NCBI GenBank assembly: GCA_036365145.1
Contig: JAEOAD010000034.1
Location: 13,855,501-13,919,500, forward strand
Reading direction: 5' to 3'
Length of the DNA stretch: 64,000 bases
DNA from: Orientallactaga sibirica
Lineage: Eukaryota > Chordata > Mammalia > Rodentia > Dipodidae
Shown piece by piece: positions 1 to 25,000 of the stretch (position 1 is the stretch's first letter; the number at the start of each line of letters is the position of its first letter). The position numbers were made by a program, and so were the translations under genes. The notes under the pieces were generated by a model, which saw only the letters and a list, made by a program, of their open reading frames with translations, made no database searches and was not told the origin of the DNA.

Positions 1-360
1 CACCATGCCCAGCGAGATTTTTTTTTTATTGTTGTCAACACAGGGGTATCTTCATATTGCCCAATATATCCACAGACCCCTGGATTCAAGCAGTTGCCCT
101 GCCTCAGTGTCCTAGGTATCTTGGATTGTAGATCTATTCCATTGTGCCTGACAGGTTTTTTTTTAAGTTGCTCAAAAGTCAAGAAATTAGAATTCTTCAG
201 GTTAAGCATCTGATATGTAAGGAATGGCTGTGATCTTACAAAATATCTTAATACACAAATTTCTTTACATTTTATAAGCATAGGTACAATTTTATAGCAC
301 TGTGCAACTCCTAGAATAACATACAGAAGGTTCTCCAGTGTATTTTTTGTTTTGCTTCTG

Positions 361-936
361 TTTTTTTCATGATAATGTTTCACTCTACTCCAGGCTGACC
401 TTGTGTCATTCTGTAATCGTAGGCAAGCCTTGAACCCATAGCTATCCTCTTACCTCTGCCTCCCAAGTGCTATGATTAAAGGCGTGCACCACCATGCTTG
501 GCTTCCTTTTTTTTTTTTAAGTTTTTTTGAGGTAGGGTCTCTCTCTAGCCCAAGCTGACCTGGAATTCACTTTGGCTTTGAACTCACAGCGATCCTCCTA
601 CCTCTGCCTCTAGAGGGCTGGGATTAAAGGTGAGTGTCACCACACCTGGCCCTTTCAATGTATTTTTAAATTTTTAAAAATATTTTTATTTTTATTTTGG
701 AGAGAAACACAGAGATACACAGAGAGCTAGGGAGAGGAAGACAGAGATGGGGCGCCAGCAGCCTCTAAGCTGCTGAGAACGAAATCCAGATGTGTGTGCC
801 CCCTTGTGGGAAGTGCGTCATTGCGCCCTTGCGTCACTTTGCATCTGGCTGAATGTGGGACCTGGAGATTGGAACCAGCATTCTTAGGCTTGCTTAGGAG
901 GCAGGCGCCTTAACCACTAAGCCATCTCTCCAGCCC
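361..936 (-). repeat. two B1-like SINEs and one long Dip-like SINE
   Basis: B1 copies at about 361-503 and 521-651 show the reverse complement of the B1 body (ctctgcctcccaagtgct, ggattaaaggcg). A Dip-like element at about 662-936 starts from its A/T tail and ends at the head, read here as ccatctctccagccc. It is the longer form with cgtcattgcgcccttgc in its middle. Confidence 0.85.
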
Positions 937-1099
937 TCAATGTATTTTTAATAGTCAAGTTATATATTAAGCTGAGCCACATGAAATTGCCAGAAATAAT
1001 TGCTGTCATTAAAAAAATCTATAGGAACAACAATTTCATGTGGTTCAGTCTAATTTTAACATTATTTGCTCTTTAGATCTCTGCTAAGTATTGATTTAA

Positions 1100-1240
1100 T
1101 GTAAGGTTAAGGCACTTTGCTGCAAAGCCTGAGGACACATGCATCTGGAGTTCACTTGCAGTGGCTAGAGGCCCTGGTGTGCCTATTCTATCTCTTTTTC
1201 TCACTGTCAAATAAATAAATAAACAAATAAATAAAAAATA
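1100..1240 (+). repeat. truncated Dip-like SINE
   Basis: It lacks the tRNA-like start and begins at ggttaaggcact, then catgcatctggagttc, ending in an AAATA-type tail. Confidence 0.8.
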
Positions 1241-1730
1241 TTTAAAAAATTTAAGGTAGAGGAGAAAAAGTTATTTTGAGTTTATGTTAGTACTTTTTAT
1301 GCCAATCAGAGTTTAGAACAAGTAGACAGATCATAACTAACTTAACCAGTTTAGAGGGAAGGTGACCTTAAGGAAGAAGGAACTGATATAATAATATTTA
1401 GCTTAAATTTATAAATATTTCTTCTTATAAATTTCCAGAGTAACATTTAATTTTGGGTGACAATACTGAAGTTGTTTGGAACATCTGCTTTCTGATATTT
1501 CTGTGGATAGCACATGAACATATTAAAGCAACATTCATTCAACAGAATTTGTGATTTGATCAGCTTGGGAAATGAATTTTACTGATACACCATATCCACT
1601 GTTTTGTTTGTATAGTCATTGTGCTTTGTTTTATATATGTGCATATATATCATTACAATGCACATATCTTTTGAAAGGATAATTAGCTTCTTTATGAAGT
1701 AACATGGTTTTCTTTGTTTTTAGTGCCACC

Positions 1731-14899
<13,169 letters not shown>

Positions 14900-15605
14900 T
14901 GACCTCTTTGCTCTGGCTCTCATTTGACCTTTCACCTCTGTCTGTTGGAAGCAGTACTTTTTACTGCCTCATTGTCTTCTGTACATCTTACTGGGTTTAA
15001 TTAAAAAAAAAAAAAAACTCTTGTAAAAACAGTTTAACACAATACTAAACTGCTAAACAACTAGATGTAATCAGGTTATCAAAGGCAAGTAGAGTAATAA
15101 ATCTCTCCTGCATGGTAAATCTAGACCTTTCCCCCCCTTGATTGTCCTTGTGATAGGTATGTCACCAATATATGATTTAAATTGAGCACTGATGCTGGAC
15201 TTGATTTTTATCTTCCGTTTTTGGCAAGGCTTTGTCTCATTATACGGTTTAAATTTGGTCTCTTCAGTCTTTCTCCCCATCTTTAAACTGTTCAAGTATG
15301 TCTGTTGTAACCAGTAAGCTCATTGCTGTGGAATGACTTCTGATGGTAGAGAGGGGCTGTAACTGCTTTGTTTTGTTTCTGTTGGATAAATTCCCTGTTG
15401 TAGGGGTGGCATTTTTCTTGATGAGGTTTGCTTCTTTCTTAGCCTTGCACAGGGAAATATCTATTCTCTTTTCTCTTGTGCTTAATAGCTTTATCTTTTT
15501 TTTTATACCATTTTATCCTTTTCTCTTTAACAGAAAGTAAATATGTATAAAATTTGAAGGAATCGAACTAACAATACCTTCTGTGTATATTATTTTAATG
15601 AAGAA

Positions 15606-15611
15606 AATAAA
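15606..15611 (+). terminator. RAB14: proximal poly(A) signal candidate of RAB14
   Basis: AATAAA about 700 bases after the RAB14 stop codon. It would give a short 3' UTR lacking both Pumilio-type motifs. Confidence 0.45.
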
Positions 15612-16896
15612 TTGATTACTGGCATTGGAACAGTATAAAATACCAGTTTGTACAGTGTGACCTATATGTGACCATGTTACTCTTCCATTTCACACACAAG
15701 AAAATAAGACACAACTGCAGTTCACAAGTAGGCTCCACTCCTTGCAGCAGTGTGTGGGACATGCTGGAAAGAGCTGGTGTCAGCGGATTAACACTAGCAA
15801 ATTCTATTCCATCTTCGCACGGAGGCTTACCTGCTGATTCTCTTAACTGTTCGTGTGCAATCGACAATGTGCTAACCTGCTTTTCTCTTTGTAAACATTT
15901 TTGTGTTACAGGCTGCATTCTTGCCTTACTGTATAGAAAAAGGAACAAGGCTGGGTTTATTATTGCACATTTTAAGCTTTTATACCTTTATCTTGGAATA
16001 GTCAACTTCTGAACCGGATAGCCAGAACCGCAGGTCTGCTGTTAAGGGATTTTAAATTGTGCATTTTTAACACTACAATGAAATAATTTAATATTATCCC
16101 TTATGTTTATAGTATAAGGGAATATTTTATGTCATGTTGGCATAAGTTGTTTTGTGAAAGGGAAAGTGTTTTTAATGGGGTTTAGTGTTGTGCTTAGACA
16201 GCATAAGTTACTACTTTGCACTGGATGGTCTGGCTGCTGAAACTTGAGTTTTACTAAGTTCTTCACTTCTGTTGATTGATTTCTAGGTGTTTAAGGTGGC
16301 CAGGAATTGAGAAAGTTATTTGAAGTCAAATGTAGGATAGGTAAGCCTGAGCATATTACATTAAATGCACTCAGTTTAAATGTTGTGTTTAAAATACACA
16401 TTTTTAAATCCCTCTTTACAAACATTCATGTAAAATGACATCTTTTTGGTAATAAACATAAATGTGATAGTTCCAGAGTATTGTATAGTCAATGTTATAT
16501 AAAACCCCAAACTGGAATGTGCAGAAAATAGGATTTGGTTTATTTGTGGACTCATCTTTTTGTCATTGTTTAACTTAAAAGAAACTCCTGGTGTAGATTG
16601 GTTGTTCTGTTAAAGATTTACAGTGATCCATTTTGCTTACATTGCTGCATCACAAGGGATTCGCCCAGGGACCATGACCTGCTGGTGTGTGTATATATTT
16701 TCAAAAACAAAATAAGCCACCCATTGGGATATAAGGTAGCAATCACAAACTAAGGACTGCAGCTTGTTTAGGTGCAATACCCTGATTCCCAAAGTTAGTT
16801 ACAGTGGGTCTTATTGTTTTTGTGACAGAAGGATTTATTCAGACTGCTGTATTCTTCATTTGATGTAACAAAATGCTATTAATCTAAATATTTGTA

Positions 16897-16902
16897 AATA
16901 AA
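16897..16902 (+). terminator. RAB14: main poly(A) signal candidate of RAB14
   Basis: AATAAA followed by a TG/T-rich stretch about 30 bases on. It overlaps the Pumilio-type motif TGTAAATA at 16893-16900, so the two signals share four bases. Confidence 0.6.
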
Positions 16903-17453
16903 GTACCTGTATCTAGATTAAATTGAAATTGGTTGCATTATTTTCTGAACTAGATAACTTCTTTAGATGAATAGTTTTTAATATAAATGTTAACCTTTAT
17001 TGCAGAACCACTTATTTTGAAGAAAGGTCTATGTATGTAGCATACAAAACCACATCACTAATTGAGTTATAGTTTAGTTCTTATATTTGCATCAACCTTG
17101 TAGTATGTTTTCAGTCAGCCGTTAGTTTGAGGTCAGCACATTTGGTGGCTAACAGTGTTCTCCTCTGACTGTACTTGGGGCCAAATTCTATTATTTGCAT
17201 GTGTAACCCCTGTAATAAATTTGGGTGCTTAAAAACCAGTAAATTGTAAAATTGTAACATCTGTGCCAGAGGCAGTACCTTTACAATGAAATTCTTTCAA
17301 TTTCTCACCCAGGAGGACTTACTGCTTGTGCAGTCATCTGTTATTGATTGCCCTTGCACCACCAAAGAAGCTGCCAATAGTAACTGGTTTTCAAGAACTA
17401 TTTATGCATTAGACCTTCCAGCATAATGCTCAAGCAAAAAGTTTTTCATGAAT

Positions 17454-17459
17454 AATAAA
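17454..17459 (+). terminator. RAB14: distal poly(A) signal candidate of RAB14
   Basis: AATAAA in aataataaag, followed within about 20 bases by a T-rich stretch and then a B1 SINE. Another hexamer lies at 17214-17219. Either could mark the most distal end of the transcript. Confidence 0.45.
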
Positions 17460-17494
17460 GTATTTGATGCAGTAACTTTTTTTTTCTTCCCTTT

Positions 17495-17640
17495 TTGGGT
17501 TTTTGAGGTAGGATTTCATTCTAGCTCAGGCTGATCTGGAATTCACTATGTAGTCTCAGGGTGGCCTTGAACTCATGGCAGTCCTCCTACCTCTGCTTCC
17601 CGAGTGCTGGGATTAAAAGTGTGTGCCACCATGCCTGGCT
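17495..17640 (-). repeat. B1-like SINE just past RAB14
   Basis: It reads gtttttgaggtaggatttca at its A-tail side and ends gtgccaccatgcctggctt. It marks the end of the clean 3' UTR stretch. An ID-like relic on the - strand follows at about 17755-17815. Confidence 0.82.
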
Positions 17641-18204
17641 TGATGCAATGACTTTGGGAAAAAAAATTGAGGGATGTTGGTGGCTGGTCTATACATAGTA
17701 CAGATTAGTGAAAAGGTTTCTTTAGGAGAATGTCTTGGAACTGGAAATATTTTACATGTGCTAGGGTTTGAACCCAGGGCTTTGCAATGTTAGGGAAGCT
17801 ATAGCTCCCAGGTGAGGAAAGGTATCTTGAAACCAGGTATTTTATTTCATGCTTTCATTGCTACACTTCTTCAATCTGGTAGACCTGAGTTATGAGAATG
17901 TAATTACCCATAAACTCATTGTTTTGAGCATTAAAAAAAAAAAACATACGAATGGTTCAATTCCCTTATTGTTAAACAAAAGACCAGTTTCCATTCCTGT
18001 TCATGTGGCAGTTTGGGAAGGTAATTTACATGCATTTGCTGAGTCCTGAACATTGTGTCTTTAATTCTTTCATTGTGATTTGGCTAGGCCTTTAAGCATT
18101 TTGCTATAGATTTAAGTTCTGTTTTGGAAATAGATGCCTTCTAGAATGCACTATCAGTAAGTTGTATGGCTTTCATTTTCTATAGAAGTATAAAGTCTCG
18201 GGCT

Positions 18205-18375
18205 AGGAAGATGGCTCAGCACTTAAGGTCCTTGCTTGCAAAACCTAATGACCCAGGGTATGATTCTCTAGTACCTACATAAAACCAGATGCATAAGGTG
18301 GTGTATGCATCTGGAGTTTGTTTGCAGTGGCAAGAAGCTCTGGTGCGCCTCCTCTCTCTCACAAATAAAAAAAGT
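18205..18375 (+). repeat. Dip-like SINE between the two genes
   Basis: Head ggctaggaagatggctcag, a shortened CT region and an A-rich tail. From 17820 to 18200 nothing recognisable is present. Confidence 0.78.
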
Positions 18376-18614
18376 ATGAAAATCTGAATATGAATTTACC
18401 ATTGGTTCCAAAGTATAAAGTTTTCATACTTTCTACCAAAGAATTGGTATTTTTGGCTAAGGAAATGTACCTGACAGTGGTATGATGATTTGATAACATT
18501 TCTGAATAATGAAACATTGAAAAGTAAAAGATGGAAGCCATCTGGAAGATGGGTCATTTTCTTGGCATTAGGTAAAACTAGGATGGAATGATCTGTAAAA
18601 ACTAGTAAGACAGA

Positions 18615-18990
18615 CCAGAGTTGACTGTATTATTTTATTTTCATATGAAAAATAGATTTTTAAGTAGAATCCAAAAATAACTATTACATAAAGAGGAGCT
18701 TTAAGTACATTCTTTTTCATTGTAACTAGATTTACCAGTATATGCATTCAGTATATACAGTTAAAAAAATTGACTGGCATTATAAAAACATTACAAGATT
18801 GAAAAAACAATAAAACATCCATGTAGCACCCTGGTTTAAACTGTTTACAACTAGTTCCACATGTACATGTGATCAACAAAATCCTTGGCATAAAAAGCAT
18901 AAACTACAGTGGATTTTCAGTATATCTTCAAGGGATCTTGATAATAACTAGTGGCATTCTAATTAGAATATCAGTGAGGTAGTGGAGTAG
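18615..18990 (-). other. CNTRL: CNTRL 3' UTR (end approximate)
   Basis: AT-rich sequence after the CNTRL stop with no SINE. The first AATAAA on this strand is at 18639-18634, giving a 3' UTR of about 375 bases. The gap to the most distal RAB14 signal is roughly 1.1 kb. Confidence 0.6.
18634..18639 (-). terminator. CNTRL: poly(A) signal candidate of CNTRL
   Basis: AATAAA read on the - strand, the only hexamer between the CNTRL stop and the intergenic SINE. No strong GT-rich element is obvious beyond it. Confidence 0.55.
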
Positions 18991-19050
18991 CTATTTCTTC
19001 CTTACTGGTGTGCAAGTCAGTATTCTTATTTTTGTTACGCCATTCTTTTC
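18991..19050 (-). CDS. CNTRL: CNTRL terminal coding exon w29
   Basis: 60 nt from acceptor cttactgtag, phase 0, encoding EKNGVTKIRILTCTPVRKK and TAG at 18993-18991. EKN matches the start of the human tail as remembered (EKNASAR), after which this genome reads 12 residues further. The exon choice rests on phase, acceptor and EKN; a transcript would be needed to confirm the tail. Confidence 0.8.
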   Translation of the reverse strand, partial: EKNGVTKIRILTCTPVRKK

Positions 19051-22000
19051 CTACAGTAAGACAAAAAGGTTAGAAAGGATAAATTACATCTTTTTAACAA
19101 CGAACACAGCCTTAACAGCTAAGTGATGACGTGAAGCCTGATAGGAACAGATTTTGTTTTACAGAGTTGGGACTAAGCCCAGTACTCTATCACTAAAATA
19201 CATTTCCAGCCTATAAGATTAATCACTACAAAACTATGAAAGGAAAAAGTTAAAAAGCTGTTTTTCATAAGACAGCTAAAATTGAAGATCTTCCTATTGA
19301 AAGTGCCAGTTAAAATGTCCGAGGCTGGAAAGGTCTCAGTGGAGCAAGCACAAGTACCTGAGATCATTTCCAGTGTCCATATTTACATCAGGGAATAAAA
19401 TACCTTCATTGCCGGGTGTGGTGGTGCACACCTTTAATCCCAGCACTCGGGAGGCAGAAGTAGGAGGTCTGGTATGAGTTCAAGGACACTCTGAGACTAC
19501 ATAGTAAATTCCAGGTCAGCCTGGGCCAGTGTGAGACCCTACCTCAAAAAAACAACAAAAATACCTACATGCAGCCTTTGAGCAGGAAATTCAATGGTAG
19601 CAGTGTCGATAACTATCTGATGGACCTTGTAGAACTTGGAAGGAACTCTGAAAAGGGAAATAAAATTTTAGGCCTCCAACTCCAACGTAATTCAGGACTT
19701 TTATCTCACAAAGGCGTGGATTTCCCCAGACCTTCAAACAATTTCTACAGCCTACAAATGCCTCCAACATCTCTTCTGTTGCAGCCACCTTGGCTAACCC
19801 TGAACGTGGCTCCTGCATGCTTTCCTCACAATGCTGGACTCGTACCCCCAAAGCCTATGTATTTTCCAGTGTATATGCTCTCTTAAGTTCTACCTGGAGG
19901 TGGTTTCCTCACTTGGGTCCCCAGCATAGAAGGTGTTAAGATAATTATACTCAAATCATAACTCTGCTACTAATTCACCATATGATGTAGGTAAGTCACT
20001 TGCCCCCCTTCTGCCCAAAGGTGTTCTTGAATGCTTCTTATGGTTTATGATAGAATTACAACATCAAACTGCTATGTGATAAAAGACAAACCCGTAAGTC
20101 CTCATTTGTTATGTCCCTGGCCTGTCATTTATCACTGCAGTTTCCTTATTTATGTAAAGGGGTAAGGTATGTACCTTACAAGTTATAAAGATTAAATGGA
20201 AGTTATATGTAGTGTTCAATGTGATATGTGCACGGAATAGGCAGCCAAAAATTGATGCTATTTTCTGCCTGATACTATGTTATTGTTTATCAATTCCATG
20301 AATATATTTCATGTTCTTTCTGAATGATTATTAACCTTATCTAAGCCTTATATAGGAAACCTTTTTATGAAATTCAGTTTCATAGACTCATGGTTAAGAA
20401 GTCTGCATTCAAACTTTTGTTGTGAAATGAGTCACTATCAGTTATCTTTCTCCAGTGCACAGGGAAATAGACTTAACTAGAACTCAGATTTGGCCTCAAA
20501 GTTCTCTATACTGGTCAAGCAGAAAATGAGGAAACCCAAAAGTGGAGAGCATGAAGAAAAGAACTGACCGTATCCCTTACAGGTCACCCAGTCTCCAGGT
20601 CTAGTCTACTTCTAGACCACATCTATAAACCAGGTAAATTTAGTTTTCTCAGAGGTGACAAACCAGAGTTGAAGGTAGAATTTTGATCCCAAGTCTTCCT
20701 TGGCTCATGTACCAAAGCTGTCAAGCACCTTTTATTTTATTTATTTTTTAATATTTTAATTTATTTATTTGAGACAGAAAGAGGCGGGGGGGGGGGAGAG
20801 GGAGAGAATGGGCGGGCACACCAGGGCCTCCAGCCACTGCAAACGGACTCCAGATGCATGTGTGCGCGTGCCCCCTTGTGCATCTGGTTTATGTGGTTAC
20901 TGGGGAAATCGAACCTGGCCTTGGGCTGTGCAGGCAACCACCTTAACCACTAATCTCTCTCTCCAGCCCTCAAGCACCTTTTCATCTTTTAGATAACAAA
21001 CTAAACACTTCAGGAGTTTCAGACTTACTTGACTTTGTCTGAGCTGTGAACCCTCTACAAGGGAAGACTCCAGCTGAGACAGACTGGCTGATGATGTTGA
21101 GTCTACAGAAGTGCTAGTGACCAGTTCCCCTAAAGCATCGACTTGTCTCCTCAGACTGTGTAAAGTGCCCTCTGTCTGCCGTTTTCCTTTGCTTAATACT
21201 TCTGCTTGCTTGGACATACAGTGTCGAAGTTGAGCCTGAAAAGTGTTATAAAATTTACTTTTTTACAGTGAAGAAATGTACCAAAGCTATTACTCACTTT
21301 CCTCAGGTTAGATGAATTTATCAAAGCAATAATGAGAACCAGGCATGGTGCCATGTCTCTGTAATCTTAACACTTGGGAGGCTGAGGCAGGAGGATTGCC
21401 CTGAGTCTGAGTCTGTGACAGAGTTCCAAGCCAGCCTGAGTTACAGAGGGAGACCCTGTCTCAAAAAATCAAAAAGAAATAAAGATGATGTTCGTCATTT
21501 AACTGGGCCTTTTACTCAGTCTGTTCTTTGAACTGCATCAGTGCTTTGAATTTCTGTATCCCCATTAAATGACTGCTCATTCTTTTGTCTCCCAAGAATG
21601 AGATGATAAGCTGGATTGTAATGTCTTCAGGTTTTCCATTCTATGTATGTAATCACCCAATGCCGGACTATTTTTTAGCTTTCCCTTATGCTATAAACTT
21701 GAAATGATTCTTTCCAAGTCTGTAGCATTACTGTCCCCCAGAACTCTGTGCACTGATGGCAGTGTTCCATAACTGGCTGGCAATACAGTAACCACTAGAT
21801 GTGTGGCTACTGAGCTTGAAAATGTGTCAATTAAAGAGCTATTTGGTTATTTATTTATTTATTTATTTTTTAAGGTAGGGTCTCATTCTAGTCCAAGCTG
21901 ACCTGTAATTCACTATGTAGTCTCAGGGTGACTTTGAATTCACAGCATTGCTGCTACCTGTACCTCCTGAGTGCTGGGATTAAAGGTATGCACTACCACG

Positions 22001-25000
22001 CTTGGCCTAAAGAGCTAGTTTTAACTTGATTTAGTTCAGTGATTGAATAAAATGAAAACAGCTACATGAGATCACCACTGAATGTCATCTGGCACCAGTG
22101 GATGATGCAGCACTACACCCTCTCAGCCTGTGCTGCCATATGGACATCTCCAGTCCACAAAAGGGACCCTTTTGTTCTATTTCACTCATTTCAACTCACA
22201 CTCTTAACCTCCAAAACGTTTTTCTTTACTTTTTTAGCTTTTTGAGACAGGTTCTATTTAGCCCAAGCTGCCCTTGAACTCTTGATCCTAATGTCTTGGC
22301 CTCATGAGTTCTGACATTACAGGTGTATGCCACCCACCTGGTTTTAACCCCCAAATCTTTAGGTTAATACTGACCACTAAAGGCCTTTAAACTCATGTTC
22401 TGAGCCAAATAATTATCTGTCACTAAAGCTTCTCCAATATTCCCATTTTTATGATATCCCTGATACTTAGGTTCTGTTGGTTTTAGTTGAAGTTAAGCAG
22501 TACTGTATAGGTTAAAGGACAATGGACTTAATAAAGAATTCATGTTTTTTGTTTCTGGTTTTGTTTCTCAAGGTACAGTCTCCAGCCCAGGCTGAACTGG
22601 AATTCACTCTGTGGTCTAGGCTGACTTCATACTCATGGCAGTCCTCCTACCTCTGCCTCCTGAGTTCTGGGATTAAAGGTGTGTGCCACCATGCCCCTTG
22701 TTTCTGTTTTTATCTATCTATTTTGCAATACTGGGGAATGAACCCAGGGACTTGCACTTGGTAGGCAAGCACTCTACCACTAAATTATATCCCTTGCCCT
22801 AGAACTCAGGTACTGATTGTTCTTTACTGACTGTGATATGCCAGTTTCTTGGAACTCCACCATGAGATCTATAAATTTGCTCTGGGTATTGCACCAAAGT
22901 GGACATGAGAGCAGTCTGAAAACATGAAAAATTTCTGTCACAATCCCCAAATGCCAGGTATACTGTCCCCCTCCAAGGGCAACCTTGAGCCGATCTTCAC
23001 GGTGGCGCAGTCTCTCTCGGAGTGCTTCTCCACGCCAGTGTTCATCCTTTTTTTTCCAGAAGAAAGAGGAAGACATCAATGAGTTACCAAGCACCAAGAG
23101 TGGGAGCTAGCTGACCTTTCCTCATACTACCCCAACACACCCAAATCTTTTAGCTTGGTGGGAGAAGTGGGAAGCATACTGTCATTCTGTGAAGGAGTAG
23201 GATAAACCTTACCAGGATGTGAGCTTGAGAAAAGCTCAATTTTTCTTCAAAAGGTTTCTCATTCATGGTAAATGGAAAGTTCTCTTTCAAACTTTCCAGC
23301 CCTCCTTCTAGGTTTTCATTTCTTTCCAAAATAGCTGCTAGATCTTCTGGTAGTTCTGGAAGGAACTGGTTGAGATTCTTCAGGCTGGTTCTGATTTCAT
23401 CTTTAACCTCAGACTTCAGTGTCCTCATTGCATCGCTGATCTCCATCTGTCTTCTCTCTAAATCCTTCTGGTTTGCCATCTAGACAGTGTATTAGGGCCA
23501 AATATATCATTTAAAACTAAGGCAGAGCAGCATCAGCAAGCTGCAGTATTCAGTGAGCCACTGGGTCACAATAGAAAACAACCTGTATCTTTACTGCACT
23601 GTATTATAGGTTAGAAGTAACCCCATCATTAGCCAAGAAGCTTATGTATCTTGATGATTAGTACTGTAAAGACTTGTAACTTTACAAAACATTTGAACAT
23701 CTATAAAATGAGTGCTTATTGGCATTTTGATCAGAGCAACTTCAATTTCAAAGGCACGTGGTATAATGGTCCTTGAAGGTGTTACTGTATAAAAGTTTCT
23801 CTGGAGTTGGAGCTGAGGTCCAACTTTCCACAAACATCATCAATGTGACTTAGGGCAACTTAGCTAACTTCTGATCTGCTACCTCATTTATAAATGGTGA
23901 CAATACCTTCTGCTCAGAAATATGAGAAGTGGGGATTTATATGAAACACCTTACTAGTATTTCACAGGCAACTATAAACGAAACCCCACATGAGAAAAGG
24001 AACAATGTTAAACTGGGAATGCTTTGGAATGAGTGCTACTGAACCCATGTCCATGGCTGGCCAGCTGGGCTTCTAAGGGTTCACACCTGTTTCTTGAGCT
24101 CCAGGTACTCATGTTGCATCTGGTTGAGCTCCTTCATCAGACGCCTTGCACGCTCATGGTTGTCCTGGGCCACCAGTTCAATTGTTGCCATTTCCTTTTG
24201 CATGCAGCTGTTCTCCTGTTTTTGCTCCTAGCACAGGAGGCACATGAATAGCTGGTCAAGTATGTGGGAGTGTGGTTGCTGGACCACACACTCACGAGCT
24301 CTGTAACCTCATTTCCCTTATGGACCTCAGTTTCTCTACAGGTGAGAGACAGAGCTAAGCCTGCCTTCTGGATCAGGCACAGTACAGCTGGGAACTTCAG
24401 ATCTGCAGCATTATCTCTGTTACCTCACTTTCCCATTCTGAGCATTCACTAATTACCTGTGAGATGGCAACAGTAATGCTCATCACGGCTTGTAGGGAAG
24501 ATTACATCTTAGACATTTATATTCTATCATTACAATCTTCTCTACCTCCTAGTTGTGAGCACATCACCCTTTGGGAAGCACAACAGGGCTTTTGCACAAC
24601 AGGGCTCCATTAATCCCTGCAGTGAGAGGTGGACAAATCCATTCCTGGGAGAGTCTACTGTGCTCATCTGCCTTCATGCACCAGAAAAGGCTCTGGATGA
24701 TTGATTATCACCTCCAAATTTATTTTAGGAAAAAAAGCATGGTTGATTATTCCTCCTGGCTTTGGTATAATAATTAAAGCTAATGTTGACCAGACAATAC
24801 AGGATGAAAAAATACTTAGAAGCATTGACTGCAGCTGTGTAGAAATGTCCACCAAACCTTTTCCAACACCCTGTTTCCCTGCTCGTAACTTCCTACTGGG
24901 CTGACATTGTTTACAACTCAGAGGCAGCAGCCAGAGCTGCTCTGTGGCTAAGGGCCCAGTCTCAGGCAAAACCATGAGCTTCAAGAACAAATTATGTCTA

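Larger units (their letters stand above)
1..1723 (+). other. RAB14: RAB14 intron 1, 3' portion
   Basis: This is sequence upstream of the first coding exon, ending in a pyrimidine-rich tract and TTTTTAG at 1717-1723. It holds two B1-like SINEs and one long Dip-like SINE on the - strand (361-936) and a truncated + strand Dip copy (1100-1240). The rest is AT-rich and shows no coding signal. Calling it an intron rather than 5' flank rests on the acceptor and on the usual noncoding first exon of this gene. Confidence 0.75.
14900..17480 (+). other. RAB14: RAB14 3' UTR (end uncertain)
   Basis: After the stop codon about 2.5 kb are almost SINE-free until a B1 at 17495, as expected for a long 3' UTR. 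Poly(A) hexamers AATAAA occur at 15606, 16897, 17214 and 17454, so several transcript lengths are possible. There are two Pumilio-type motifs (TGTATATA at 16690, TGTAAATA at 16893), a genomic A-run at about 15003-15017 and an ACGGTT hexamer at 15244 that fits a 6-mer miR-451 seed site. The true cleavage site cannot be read from sequence alone. Confidence 0.7.

Noticed and set aside
19569..19886. 105-codon open frame on the + strand
   Set aside because: It begins right after a B1 tail inside the last CNTRL intron and has no recognisable domain.
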